Below the pieces are notes generated by a model. The model worked only from the letters and a program-made list of their open reading frames with translations, ran no database searches and had not been told where the DNA came from. A program made the position numbers and the translations under genes. From contig GG745352.1 of the NCBI GenBank assembly GCA_000151295.1, positions 484,706 to 548,705 of the forward strand: a DNA stretch of 64,000 nucleotides. The letters run 5' to 3'. Source of the stretch: Allomyces macrogynus ATCC 38327. Lineage: Eukaryota; Blastocladiomycota; Blastocladiomycetes; Blastocladiales; Blastocladiaceae. Shown here one piece after another: positions 27,373 through 40,330 of this stretch (position 1 is the stretch's first letter; every line of letters begins with the position of its first letter).

Positions 27373-28775
27373 ATGAGCAAGTCTGTCGCCAAAGCAACCC
27401 GCATTGCCACGCTTTATGGATGGGGTCGCTTCCCTGGATTTCCACTTCTCGGCGCAACTCCAACAGCCAACCCGACCAGCATTTCGCAGATTTGGATCAA
27501 GAAATTTCAGCCTAACGAGGTTCAACAATGCGATTTTTCGTGGTGACGGAAATGGTCCTCCTGATCCTCACCATGCTTTGCTTTGGACGGCAAAAGTAGT
27601 CCGTCATTCGCGTTGACGCAGGGGCCAAGCACCTTGGTCTCGTCACGCAGCGCATCAACGACAACGGGACCCCGCGGCAGACGGTGGAGTTCGTTGGCAT
27701 CAACACGAGCAACCAGCTCGGTGTGTTTGACTTGCATATCTGTGACGATTTCTTTTCTCAACTCCAAGCTGACCCGACGATGTCGATGCGTTGTAGGCGC
27801 TGGCCGGTTTGCGTGTTCAACGGTCGAATCTGTAAACTGCGAATCGAATCCTCCTCATGCCGCTGCGTTGCACCGCTACATTCTCCCCGCTGGGACCACG
27901 CTTCGCTCGCTGGCACTCGGCCGACAGCACACGCTCGCCCTCGTTGATGGCCAAGATGCGAGTAAGTACCCGGAAAACGCGGTCAATTAGCATCACGCAG
28001 CGCACTGACAAAATCTGTCTTTGTAGCGTCGCTTTGGGCCGCAGGAAGCGACCATTTCGGCCAAGTGTTCCAGTACGAGCACCATCATCGTCATCCGTGG
28101 ATGGCCATCGCGCTCCCGTTGTCGTTGAGCGCCGTGGACTGCCGCTCTGGGTTTGACCATTCGGTCCTCGTTGGCTGCGACGGCAGTGCGTGGACCGCAG
28201 GTTGGTCGGCTGACGGGCAAGCCGGTCAAGGCACCGAGACCAACGTGACGCAACTTGGCCGCGTTGCGATCCCAGACCCTATCGCACGCGTGTTCACAGG
28301 CGCCGACCACACCCTTGCCGTGTCAGCCGATGGGCGGCGCGTCTACGCGTGGGGTAACTCAGAGTACGGCCAGTGCGCGACCGGGCGCAAGGAGGACAAG
28401 ATTCTGCGCCCCGTCCGTGTTCTCGAGCACGAGAACATGCCCGTGGCCCAGGTCGCGACCGCGGCAACGTCAACGATGTTTGCCCTGTCGGGATCGGGTG
28501 GAGAGTCGCGGTGGCGGTATTTCGGATTCGACCAGCCGGAAGGGTGCGACGTGGAGCCGCCCGTCGTCGACGTCGATGGCAGCGTGCAGGACTTGCAGCT
28601 CGTCTCGACGCAGCACCATTACTTGGCGGCGCATTCAAAGACGGACGTGTTTGTTGGGCGGACCAAGTGGGAGCGCGTGTTCTGCGTGCAGGACCCGGCT
28701 CGCGAGACGATTCGGCACGTTGCATGCGGGAACGATTTTGCGGTCGTGGTGACGGAGCGGGAAACGGAGGTATAA
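27373..28775 (+). CDS. RCC1-repeat (beta-propeller) protein, RCC1L-like
   Basis: 393 aa from exons 27373-27519, 27600-27720, 27797-27961 and 28027-28775; phases agree, though the first donor (GTTCAA) is weak. RCC1-type repeat cores recur: TLYGWGRFP, VDAGAKHLGLVT with FVGINTSNQLGAGRF, LALGRQHTLALVDG with LWAAGSDHFGQV, CRSGFDHSVLVGCDG with TAGWSADGQAGQG, and FTGADHTLAVSADG with YAWGNSEYGQC. This predicts a seven-bladed propeller. The size and the basic N-terminus (SVAKATRIATLYG) resemble RCC1L/WBSCR16, the mitochondrial ribosome or GTPase-associated type, rather than nuclear RCC1; this sub-assignment is inference. The C-terminal blades (FCVQDPAR region) are partly duplicated near 32470-32620. 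Confidence 0.85.
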
Positions 28776-29244
28776 TTTCGTAACAATGTTCATATCTGGT
28801 CCTGATTGCATTCGACAGCGCCAGCGGTTCACTCGTAAAACCACGCCGCCTGTTGCTGCGGTCAACGCCATGCAAGAAAATACATGACGCGGTCAAAACA
28901 TCGGCCCCATCCATGTCCAACTTGGCGCAAGCAGCTCTTTCAACGATTTGCGGCACACCGACTCGCTTTGCCGCGCTTGCTGAAACTTCGCGGCGCTGTG
29001 CAACAAGGGCCATGTCCACGTCGTCTTCCAAGCTACCGGCCACGTCGATGGCGAGTACAGCCAGGGGGCCGACAGCTCTCTCATGTCATGACGGCAACGA
29101 TTCCGCCGCCAAAGACGTCGACAGGACCAGCGGCAGCGGCAACCACGATGTGCCCAACGATATTTCCCTGAACCTGTCCGTACTCCTGCGACACAGTCGG
29201 CCAGTTTGCAGCTTGCGCCCTCCCCCGTCAAGTCCACCCAAAAG
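28776..29244 (+). other. Gap between RCC1 gene and lipase; probable 5' exon of the lipase
   Basis: Plus-strand codons around 29086-29120 (DGNDSAAKDVD) match a segment upstream of the decayed copy (DGNDSTLENVD at about 32892). This suggests protein-coding constraint in an unresolved first exon. The splice to the exon at 29245 could not be fixed. Confidence 0.4.
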
Positions 29245-32195
29245 ATGTCATCAATTGATTGTTGTTGCTTCGGCACCGACGTGCATGCGACCAGACCATT
29301 GGGGACGACGAGCGTACTCGACCATGGCGAGGCCGAGGCGCTGCCAAGTTTCTCGGCCAGGTCGCGGTCACCCGCAGTACCGAAAAACACGCATCTCGTC
29401 GTCGATGTAGTGCACGCCGAGCCCAAGCCAAACGGCATGCTCGGCCTCACGCCGCCAACGTCGCCGCATCATTCTCTTCCACCAGGTAGGTCCATGCCCA
29501 CATGGTGCATCGTTTACTGGGTCGTTGCTTTGATGCTGACCGTGACGGAAACTCGCCGCGGGTTGCAATGCTTAGGTTTGCTGCGCGTCCGGCTTCGACA
29601 TCTGTTTCTGAACGCGACGACGCACTGCACTTCGCCATTCGTTCGCATCACGATTGGCGACACGTCCTTAACGACGTTTGTTCGCGACGAGCCCGACGAC
29701 AAGACGGCGGCCGGGAGGGCATGGTACTGGGATGACAAGTTTGATTTCTTGATTTCCTACCATTCGCAGCTTTTTTCGTCGATTCAGGTACTTGGCGATT
29801 GCACGACACATGCCGCGCTTGTTGGCAAACCAAGTGCGTTCTCGGACTGACGAACTGCGATGCTTTGGTTTAGCTCGATGTCATGGACGAGCGCGTCTTC
29901 ATCCCCGACTTGCATGTCGGTCGCGCCGAGTGCCGCATTTCGTCGCTGTCGTCGTTCAAGACCAAGTTACGGCTCCCCATTTTCCACCACCGCGACGCAC
30001 CGTCACGCCGCCCATTTTCGCACGGCGCGCATCGCCACGGTCCGGCACAGCTCGCGTCGGCAAGTTCGACGGGTGTCGACGTATCGACCGACGCGTCTTC
30101 GACTGTATTCAGCCCAAAGACCCCGGTCCCGCTCGGTTTTATCGAAGCCGTCGTGCTGTACCACCCTCAGTCGCTCGACGCGATCGCATACGACAACACG
30201 GTCGAAAGTCTTCTGTCGCCGCACGACGTACCCAACGTCGGCGCGGCGTTTCTCGAGGGCGCGTTGCGTGTCGTTGCACTGTCCAAGGCGACACGGCACA
30301 CGCTCGGTTCCGTCTACCGCCTGCTTACCGTGTTCGGACAGGGTGTCGACACGGTGTCGCCGCTCGAGTGGGTGTGTGGGATGCTATTGCTGCAGCGATA
30401 CTTTCTCAACATCAACCAGTACGTCCACCACCGCTCTCGCACTTGGCACTTCCGTTATCACATCGAATATAGTCTGATAATGTTGCTTTTTGTCCCCTTG
30501 ACACTCTTTTTGTGCAGACCGCGTACCTACGATACGATCACAGACCGCACCTTCTTCTCATCGACGCTCCACTTCAAGAAATGTGCGTTGTTGTGACTTA
30601 ATCGAATCGGCTCGTCCGTGACTGATCGCTCACGGTGCCATTTATCCCCCCTGATCAGATGCGACCGCGGCGTACGGGTGGCGAGGGCTCATGTTCTTTG
30701 GCAAGTCCAAGATTCCGAGTGACAAGAGGAGCATGGCAGCGCACCTGCCGCACGTCGCCAAGGAGGACATTTTGGCCATGGAGCTCACGTCGCGCGATGT
30801 TTTCCAGCCGTGCTACTACGTTGTTCGCGACCGGCGCGAGAATGCGATTGTCGTCACGATTCGAGGGTCCGTTCGATTTCTGCTGGGTGGGCATTTTTGG
30901 GCAAGTGCTCACCTCGCTTTGGCTCGATTTTAGAACGTTGAGCACTATGGACGCGATTACCGACCTCGTTTGTGAGTACAGCCGCATGGACGACGGCTTG
31001 GTGCATCGCGGGATCAAAGTGTGTGCGCCTCACCTTCTCCACGGTGCCCGCCCCACCGCCCGCATTTTGCTGACGATCTCTCGTCCATGCATACAGGTCG
31101 CGGCCGAGTGGCTCGCAACCACCCTCGACACCCCCCTCCGCGACTGGGTCGAACAATTCAAGCCCGAGAAGCTCGTGATTGTCGGCCACTCGCTCGGTGC
31201 CGGGACGGCGTCGCTGCTCACGATGCTGCTTGCCGACCACCACCTGCCACACCTGCGCGACATTCAGCCGACGCTCCAGCTCAAGTGCTTTGCATTCGCC
31301 CCACCGCCCGCATGCTCGCTAAACCTCGCGCGGCGGTACGCGCACTTGATCGACTCGTTTGTGCTGGAAAACGATGTCGTTTGCCGGCTGTCGTACGGGT
31401 CGGTCGTGGATTTGCGCACGTCGTTGCTCGCCGCGATTGCGCAGGTGGAGAACCATACAATGGAGATTTACCAGGTGCGGCTCGATTTTGTTCTATACTC
31501 CCACCTGGTGCGACTTGCCGTGTACGTTCACTGACCGCTCCTCGCCATAGCTCTTGACCAAGAAGGACTGGAACGACAACCCGAGCGTGCAGCGCAAATT
31601 TGACGCGATCACGCGCGTGCGCGCCGCCCTCGACCAGTCCAATATCAACCCCAAGCTGTTCGTTGCCGGGACCGTCTACCACATTCGCCACGTTCCGCCC
31701 GAGGACGTGCGCCGCGGCATGTCGCCCGTCGATCCCGACCCGGTCAGCGAAACCGACCCATCCGCCGCCAACGGCACGTCGTCATCACTTCCGAGCATGG
31801 TCCGCGCCATGGCCTCGCCGCTGCACGCGAGCGGGCCGTTCCAGTTCGCCACTCTGGTCGGACCGCGGTGCAGCACGCCGGACATTGCCGCGGATGAGAT
31901 GGGTGAGTCGATTCCGATGAACGAACGAGACACGGCGGCCGCGCCGTCGCCGCCAGCAGCGGCTGTCGATGACCGGATGCGCGGGAGCTCGGTGGATTCG
32001 ACGAGCTCTGTCGCGTCGGCTGAGTCAGCAGGGTCGGTGACGCGCGTGCCGATTATTGAACGGTCTGGCCCGGAACGGTTTGCGCATCTCGTCGTCAAGG
32101 CTGGCATGTTTGTGGAGCATTTGCCGATTGCGTACGAGAATGCTCTGCAGACGTGGCTCGCGAGCGATGCTGATTCGTTGGGCGTGGACTCGTGA
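29245..32195 (+). CDS. C2-domain class 3 lipase, sn1-diacylglycerol-lipase-like
   Basis: Eight exons: 29245-29485, 29576-29787, 29874-30418, 30518-30582, 30659-30866, 30934-31018, 31097-31474 and 31551-32195 (792 aa if the ATG at 29245 is used). An N-terminal C2-like domain (VRLRHLFLNATT to DLHVGRAECRI) is followed by AYGWRGLMFFGK, VTIRGTLSTMDAITDLV, and the lipase nucleophile elbow VGHSLGAG with Ser484. ENDVVCRLS supplies the likely Asp and VYHIRHVPP the likely His. This matches Lipase_3/DAG lipase, which hydrolyses membrane diacylglycerol. A long Ser-rich insert and a conserved tail (MFVEHLPIAYENALQTWL) end the protein. No multi-TM N-terminus like animal DAGL is seen. The start is uncertain: similarity to the neighbouring copy begins near 29080 in another frame, so a further 5' exon is likely. 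Confidence 0.85.
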
Positions 32196-32469
32196 ATGTA
32201 TATAATTTGGATTGTGCCTTGGTAACGCTGAATCTGAACCAAAGCAACCATGAAGGGCCGATGGACTATGGAGCTGGCAGTGGCCTTCCATCATGTGGGC
32301 AGACTACCTTCCGTCATGTTGGTGAATCCGACATTCCCTGGTGCTCGAGGCAATGCACTACCTTAATTGCCATGGCCATTCCGCTCCATTCGCACCCGCC
32401 GAACCTCAAGGCTGAAAAGCACGCGGCGTGGAACTGCCGTGCTTGGTGACCCCCAGAGCCTATGAAGTA

Positions 32470-35400
32470 CTCGTCGACGACCCGCAGGGTCCGCAGCTCG
32501 ACGAAGCACCCTCACTCCCACGCCGGGCATCATCGTTGACTATGGGTGGACTCAACATGCGTTCCGCGTCGCGGACCCGGCTCGCAAACGATTTTCTGCG
32601 CTCCTTGCGGAAGTAATGTTTGTTCCTACGGTTGACCGCCTCGATCAAAACTGCGCGCGCGCAGTCGACGCCAGGGTGTATTTGTATCCTGGTTAGCGCC
32701 ATGCCGCACATTGATAAACAAAGTGATGATGTCGAGAAACCGAGACCTTTGTTACATGTCCGACTTGGCCAGGACAAAGGGCCTTGTTCGCGTCCAAGGT
32801 TCCCGCCCACGCGCGCAACACCCGCCTGGCCCACGCCAACAGCGATCCGGGCCACCCGAGTGCTGACGATCGTGCCGCCGGCTGTCTGAAATGACGGCAA
32901 CGACTCCACCTTGGAAAACGTCGACCAGTCCGAAAGCGTCGATCAGTCCAACAACGTTGATGTTCCCAGTGATGCCGTTCTGATCCTGTTCGCCAATACC
33001 TGAGCGCCCCCGGACCTGCCGCTCTCGTCACCTCTTCCTCGACTCCCTCCACCCTTCCCGTCATGCATGCCCCCACACCACTGGGGACGAAGAACGTTCT
33101 GAACCTGCGTAACGATGCAGAGTCGTCATCAAGCACGGCGGAGTCCCAAAATGCAGCACGCATCTCATCGTCGACGGGGTTCAGGCCGAGCCCAAGCGGA
33201 GCTGTAAAATCCCAGGCATTGCGCCAGCAATATTGCCGTAACACCCTCTCCCGCCACGTTCGTTGGTGCCGTTTCAGGGCATCAATTCCGGAGCGATTCC
33301 TGGGCCATGATGCAAATCCATATGGGCTTACTGTGCACTGCGGTTTGCAACGGATAGGATTGCTACAAGTCCGGCTTCAGCACCTGTTTTTGAATGCAAC
33401 GACTCGCCCCAGTTCGTCGCCGTCCGTCCGCATTACGGTCGGTAACAGGTCCTTTGCAACGTTCGTGCGCGAGTAACCTGACGAACAGTCGGCGGCCGGG
33501 CGTGCCTGGAACTGGGACGACCAGTTTGATTTCACGATTCCCAACCATTCGCAGCTGTTCTCGTCGATTCAGGTACGGAAATTATTACGGAGTACTCCTC
33601 AACGAGTTATGCGTCTCAGCAGAAATTGTTGCTGATGTCAAAAATGATTAATTTTGTGTAGCTCGATATGGACGAGCGCGGCTTCACCCCCGACCTGTAC
33701 GTTGGCCGCGCTGAGTGCTGCATCTCGTCGCTGTCGGCGTTCAAGACCAAACTGCGGCTCCCCATTTTCCACCACCACGACGCACCCTCCCGCCAACCCT
33801 TATCGCACGTCCCGCACCACCACGGCCCGGCGCCCCTCGTGTCGGCCAGTCCGTCGACGAAGGCATCGTCGACTACATTCATCCCCACGACGCCTGTCCC
33901 GCTCGGGTTCATCGAGATCGTCGTTCTCTACCTGTCGCGGTCACTGGACGCGATTGCGTACGACAGGACGATTGAAAACCTGCTGTCGCCGCACAACATG
34001 CCGCAATGTCGGGGCCGCGGTTCTTGAAGGGCACTGCGGGTCGGTGCGCTGTCCAAGTCGACGCGCGAAATGCTGGGCTCCGTCAACCGCCTGCTTACCG
34101 TTTTCGGCCAAGGCGTCGACGCGATGTCACCGCTTGAGTGGGTGTGCGGAATCCTCTTTCTGCAGCGGTATTTCCTCAGCATCGACCAGTGCGTGTTTGA
34201 TACCTTGCTTCTATCGCACTTGAAGCACTCGCTCATTTGGTTCTTCGATTCTTTTCGTCCACTGACTACGCACGATCACGGACCGCTCTTTCTTTGCGTC
34301 GACGCTTCATTTCAAGAAATGTACGTTGCGGCACTAATCACCACCAGCTCGATGTTCCTGGAGTGATTGCTCACAGACTTGACTTTGGCTTGCCTAGACG
34401 CATCAGCGGCGTATGGGTGGCTCGGACTCGTCGCCTTTAGCAAGTCGTCCAAGATTCTGAGCCAAGATTCTGAGCAAAATGAGGACCTTCGCTGTGCACC
34501 TGCCGCACATCGCCAAAGGGGGTATTTTGGCAAAGCAGCTCTCAGCGCGCGATGTGTTCCAGCCGTACTTCTTTGTCGCCCGCGACCGGAGCAAGAATTC
34601 CATTGTCGTCTCGATTCGAGGGTGCGTTTTGGGTTTGCTCATTCCTGGCACTCTTTCTTGGAGTTGCACTCTGACCACTGCTCGGATCGATTATAGAACG
34701 TTATGCACCATGGACGCGATCGCCGACCTCGTCTGCTCTGCGAGTACAGTCGCATGGGCGACGGCCTTGCGCATCGCAGGATCAAGGTGTGTGTAACACG
34801 CCCTCTCCACCCAGCTCCCTCCACCTCCAGTCGTTGCTGACCTTCTTTCTCCCCTTCCCACGCAGGTCGCGGCCGAGTGGCTCGCCACCACCCTCAACGC
34901 GCCGCTCCGCACCTGGATCGAGCTCTGCAAGCCCGACAAGCTCGTGATTGTCGGTCGCGCTCGGTGGCGGGACCGCGTCGCTCTTGGCGATGCTGCTCGC
35001 CGACCGCCAAATGCCGCACTTGCGCGACATCCAGCCGACGCTCCAGCTCAAGGGTTTCGCATTCGCACCGCCGTCGTGCTCGCTGAACCTCGCCCGACGA
35101 TACGCGCACTTGATCGACTCGTTTGCTTTGGACAACGACGTTGTGACCCGGTTGTCATACAGGTCGGTCATCGACCTGTGCACGTCGTTGCTCGCCGCGA
35201 TTTCGCAGGTGGAGATTCACGCGAAAGAGACTCTCAAGGTGCGCTTGAATTGTGTTTGTTGCTCGCGCTTCAACGTGCGACGAACGATGTAGGTGAGCTG
35301 ATCAATTCCTCTCATTAGATCCTGGCGAAGAAGAACTGGATCAACAAGCTGTCCGTGCAACGGCCGATGACGAGTGCGGCGAGACACTGTCCGCGAGCCC

Positions 35401-35783
35401 GGACCCGGTCAGTGAGGCCGCAACCACGCCGCTCCAGTTTGGTTCCCTGGCCGAGCCCGGTCCAGCATGCCCGACGCTATCGCCGACGCGATGGGCAATT
35501 GATTCCGTTGCACGAACGCGGATCTGCGTCGTCGTCAACTGCAACGGCGGCCGACGACGATCCGCACCGAAGGAGCTCAGAGTCGTCGACGAGCTCAGCG
35601 TGGTCCTCCGCGTCGGACCGGTCGCAGACGCGCATGCTGATCATTGAGCGGTCCGACACTGAGCAGTTTGCGGGGTTATCCATCAAGGGCGGTATGTTCG
35701 CGGACCATATGCCGATCGCGTATGAGAACGCGCTGCAGGCGTGGCTCGCGAGCGAAGCTGATTCTATGAGTGTGGATTCGTAA
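32470..35783 (+). pseudogene. Tandem duplicate of the lipase (with RCC1 tail), pseudogene
   Basis: Exon by exon this follows the upstream lipase: VRLQHLFLNATT, DEQSAAGRAWNWDDQFDF, LDMDERGFTPDLYVGRAEC, LLTVFGQGVDAMSPLEWVCG, ARRYAHLIDSFALDNDVV and the tail MFADHMPIAYENALQAWL. It is dead several times over. An in-frame TAA lies at 33474-33476 where the intact copy has Glu. A one-base insertion near 34002 is followed by a compensating loss near 34035, with a TGA between. Two bases are missing near 34954, destroying the GHSLG nucleophile elbow. About 110 bases are lost near 35345-35390. The 5' edge (about 32470-32620) resembles the last blades of the RCC1 gene (GGACCCGGCTCGC is shared), so the duplicated unit spanned the gene boundary. 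Confidence 0.85.
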
Positions 35784-35902
35784 ATGTAGAATATATATCC
35801 ACTGTTGTCTTCTCACAATCACTGCACGACCTATACGTCAATTGTAGTGGGAGCGAAGGGGAAATGGCGAGGCGTTGAACAGACGACGGCAAGCTCCTAG
35901 AT

Positions 35903-38786
35903 TTATCTACAAGATGGATTCACTTCAACATTGCTCCACAAAATGCTACTGCGCGTTCCGGCCGACGAATTCAGCTCTTCGAGGCGCTCATGCATGCGCT
36001 TCTTGATTGCGCTGTAATTGTTCGACACAAGGAGCACGACGGGCATGACTGACGGATATAGATCAGGGCGCGTCATCGTTGTGGCCGTCAATCGCGGCGA
36101 GACCAGAGCCATCTCGTCCTTTGTGCCCCATGCCACGGCCGAGTCAGCAGGCCACGGCGAATAGCTCAGCGGCGTCGACTCAACGCCGTCCTCGCCGCAC
36201 CATCCAAACGTTCGTCGAAACCCACGCTGCGCCTCGACGCGCGGGAAAGCCCGTGCAGGTGGCCGACGGTGCATCCACGACGCCATCCAGTGCGCAAATG
36301 ACGTCCATGGCCGCAAAGACGATGCATTGCGATGCGGGAGCGGGAGCGAGCCAAACGGCGTCCATACTTGCCGCTGGTTGGCGTGCACGAATTGCACGTC
36401 AAATGCCACTGCTGGGTGCTCATCTACGGATCGTGGCGCCGACATGACCGCGGCCGGATCCATGCCGGCGGGATACTCGATCAGGACGAGCGTTGCCTTG
36501 AACGTCAGGTTCTCGACGAGCATGTGCCGCCCCACGTGGCCGGTGCTCGTGGGGTAAAACGGTTCAAACAGGACGCTGGGTGCGGTGGTGAGTGACTTTC
36601 TAGTTTGGTCGTGCACACGCCGCAAGTGCGGATAAAGGAAGAGCTGCATGACGACGGTGTCGTAGAGCATGGGGAGTCGCCGCGAAAATCCGAGCGCGAC
36701 CAAGACGACAGCGAGCGCAAGCGACCCGACTACTTCCCACTTGTCAACTTGGACGGCGTTCATCGAATACTGCTGCGGGCCGTCGGGATCCGTCCACGAC
36801 GGATAAGACGCTGATCCGTCGGCGACGAGGCCACCGAAGTTGGCCACGTCCATGCGAATCTGCACCCAGCCCGTCCGCGAGTCGTCTGCGAACCCATTGT
36901 CGGCGACCGAGTCGGACCCCCACCACCGCGACAGCAGACCCATGGTCAGAATCGGGCGCGGTTCCGTTCGGCTCGCCGGGTCCAGCTGCATTTGCTCGAC
37001 CGCTCCAGCCATGACCGACGGCTCCATGCACCGCACCCGGTAGTTCACGTGGTGGTTGACGACTTGCGCGGCAACAACAAAGTCACCTCGTCGCGCCATG
37101 GCCGTCGAGCCCGTGGAAGAGAGGTCGGTCGGGCTCTTGAAGTTGCGCACGACCACGCGGCACACTTGCGCGCCCGTCAAGTACTCCATCGTCTGCCGCA
37201 CGTCCGTCGCAGCACTCTGCGTGCCGTTGCTGTCAATGAGCCGGGTCGATGCGAGGCCCGTCACGTCAAGTCGGCAAAGCGACGCGCCAGAACCCGCATC
37301 TCGCGCAGCCCACGCAAACGGGCGGCGCGACGATGCGACCGTGTACCCCGATGCGCTCACCTGATCCGTCGGCCCAATCGTCGCGCCGACCTTAAACGAC
37401 CCGACCGCATCGGGCGACGGGGAACACGTCTGGTTGATGGACGTGAGCGCAATCTGAGTCGTCAATCGGTTCGACGAGAACTTGCCGGCCGCGACAAGCG
37501 CCTCCGACACGGTCACGAGCGAGGCCACTTTGACTGACGTCTTGGTCGTGGCAGTGAGCGAGCCAAACGTGACAAACTCGAATTCGCCGTGCGACGCGCG
37601 CTCTGGGTCGAGCGATGCCAAGACCGCAGTCACGGTACCCGCCGTACTTTCTTGGCCCTGCCGACCCATGGTGCTGACTTGCGTGTAGTCCATATACTGC
37701 AGCATGCTGGGCCGACTTGGCCGCGATTCCGACGACGTGTTCCTTGCCGCTGAGGGGTCGAGATCGGGTGCCACGGAATACAGCCCCTTAAGTGACAGCG
37801 GTGCCGAGGTGCGCGCCTTGATCCATTCGTCCACGTCGGTGGGCGAGAGACCGCATTCCATGTGGTACGAGTTCATGAAGGCGCCGACGGCCGCGACACC
37901 GTAGCGTCGCAGCTCGACCGTTGCGGGCGTCGTGGCGTCAAGACGGCCAGCGCTTTCGGCCAGTCGGGTGATGGGAACGGGCAGGAGCATGGTCGACCGG
38001 CTGGCACCGTCACTCCAGTCGACGGTATAGAGCCGAGTTTTCTGCGATTCGAACTATGTTAGTCGCTCAATAAAGTGACTCCAACACTCGAACACCCATC
38101 AATCAGAAACGTACGTGCCCGAGCATCGCCGTCCCGTGCTGCGACGCGTCCGTGTCCATGCGCACGGCCACCAAACCGGTTCCATTAATCACGGCCGGGT
38201 CAAGATCGCCAGCGGCACGCGTCGATGCTTCCCCACCCGCACCGCCGTCTCCACCGCTGCACTGGTTGTCAAACTGCATCGACATGATTTCGGCTTCCGT
38301 CAGCGTGCCAACCGTTTCGACCCAAACCGTCTCGTTGCCGAGCTTGTCCTTGATCAAGGCCTGGAGAATCGTGTTAGCCGCGTGTCGCGGCGCAGCTTGA
38401 CCGTACTGTTCCAGGGGCACCCATGGGCGCGCCGTGGCATTAGTCGGTCGAACCCAAACGACGCGCACTTGCCGGTTTTGCTGATACGCGGAAAATGCCG
38501 TCGACAGGGCAAAGTTGACAAACACGCCGACCAGAGCGAGCAGGAGCAAACTGGCCGCGAGGAGCAGCTCGGATATGTTGCGAATCGCAGATGGCCGTCT
38601 CGTCGCGAACCGCAAGAATGACGCAATGGCGCTGGCGGGATCGAGTTCGACGGCGAGCAAGAAACCGGGACGCCGCACAAACACAGCGAGGTAAACGAGC
38701 CGCACGATAATGGCCACGGCAACGTAGCGCGTCATCGTCTGCCAGACGGCAAACTCGACGGGGCCAAGTAGTATTTCCGATTCCAT
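35903..38786 (-). CDS. Uncharacterised large membrane protein, family X copy C
   Basis: Two exons (38786-38115, 38041-35903; intron 38042-38114, GTACGT/CGCAG) give 936 aa with an open frame. It shares with copy A the EILLGPVEFAVWQ start, two N-terminal hydrophobic segments, LTEAEIMSMQF, LTGAQVCRVVV, SWTDPDGPQQY, a hydrophobic segment near residue 625-645 (GSLALAVVLVALGF) followed by RLPMLYDTVVMQLFL, VENLTFKATLVLIEYPAGMDP, FDVQFVHANQ and VWTPFGSLPL. It ends MPVVLLVSNNYSAIKKRMHERLEEL. The intron sits at the same place in all three copies, immediately before TRLYTVDW in B and C, so they arose by DNA-level duplication. The protein is probably membrane-anchored with a large external domain; function unknown. 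The pair of conserved Cys in the middle region may form disulfides. Confidence 0.87.
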
Positions 38787-40330
38787 GTTGACAGGCCGGC
38801 GGGACCAGGAGACAGCAGGACCGCACGTGAAGCGAGCTCGGTGTAGCAGTCAGTCGGTTCTGGTGCTTCTTCTTGAATTGCTGCTGTCTCGTCCGCGGAC
38901 AAATGCCAAAGACTGGCAAGAGTGAACGTGCGGTCGAAGGAGCTCAAAATCGCTTTCTGTTTCTGCGAGCCGGGGCATGCTTCGCCACACGGCGTGCCCG
39001 CCGCTCGCCGCAAACCCACACCAGAACCCTGCCCACAAGCGTTTCAGCCCTGCCCATGTGTTCAGAACAACTGTTGGTTCCTCGTCCGTTCGCGCTCAGG
39101 GATTGATCTGCGGTCAGGTCAACAAGGAGCCCACATGGTCAGCGCATTCGCCGTTTGGTTTTCTGCGTGCAGGCAGGCATGCGCGCGCGCTGGTGATACT
39201 CGCGGGTGATCGCCGTCGATCAGGGATGAGATGCCGGCCAACAACGGCAATGTTGCTGATCTGCAGCCACAAGCGCAAGATGCTTCCAGCGAAAGATCCC
39301 TCGTTCACAGTACACTGGAAGAAGAATTTGGGGTATGGGGCAAAAGTTTGGTTATTCAATGCATTTGTGAAGGGTGGCTTTTGCTGCTTGAGTTTGACGG
39401 GTTTTGCACAACACAGTTGCGTACGGGCAGCACAGCATTTACATTGTTGGGGAGAGGCGACAGTGGATTCCTGCTTGATGATTTAATGGCCGCAATCTAT
39501 CACCGGCGCTCAAAGACGAGATAAAAAGTTCGGCGATCCCCCGATATTACCGGACGAGATACAAGGGCTGGAGAGACGGTTAAGTGCAGTCCAGATCCAA
39601 ATGAGGGAGCTTCAACGCACTCGACCTGCACCATCCTCTTCCAGCAAACCAACAGCGGCCATCAACTCGTATTTGGATCCTAACCACCGACTCTTTCGAA
39701 TAAGTAGACTTCGAAATGCATGAATTGGAGCTGATACGGCCAACGGCCCCGACGGTCACATTGACCAGGCTGAGACTCAACTCGAGGAATAATAGTGCTG
39801 CTTCCGACCTCAGTGCACCTTCTGACGGCCCATCTGATGAAACGAACTGGATTACCGACTGCGAAATGAATGCGGGCAGCGTTGGTCTCGGCACGCTCTG
39901 CCACAATCTAATAGGTAGCGTCAAGTCCGCGCGACCACGAGGCTTCGATGCCTGGATGTCTTTCGTTTATGATCCGCGCAGAGAATGCGCAGGCCACGCT
40001 TGTGAGGGTGGCGAGTGCCAGATCAGCATCAAATATGAGCATGTCGCCGTTGGCCCTGAGAAAGCGCGTCACATTCCGCGATGTGATTGGCACTGCCGCA
40101 CAAGCTGAATGGAGCGAGCATTCGAACATTGGCCCGCGCCCGCATCCGCATTGCTACGACGCTTCACATCATTTGGAGTGGGCATCCGATCAAAATCTGA
40201 GTCGCGAGCGAACCGCTCGCTGCGCCGGCTCATGAAAAATGCTAGAACACAAAATGACAATCATGTTGAATCGACGGGAGCAGCTAATATTGTCAGCCCG
40301 TCCCGCCCAAAAAAAATCGCTCGTCCGGAA
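38787..40330. other. AT-richer intergenic region without recognisable genes
   Basis: About 1.5 kb upstream of copy C. Reading frames of 80-130 codons exist on both strands but show no motif. A few short stretches look weakly similar to the 6.2-6.6 kb island, possibly shared debris. Confidence 0.4.
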
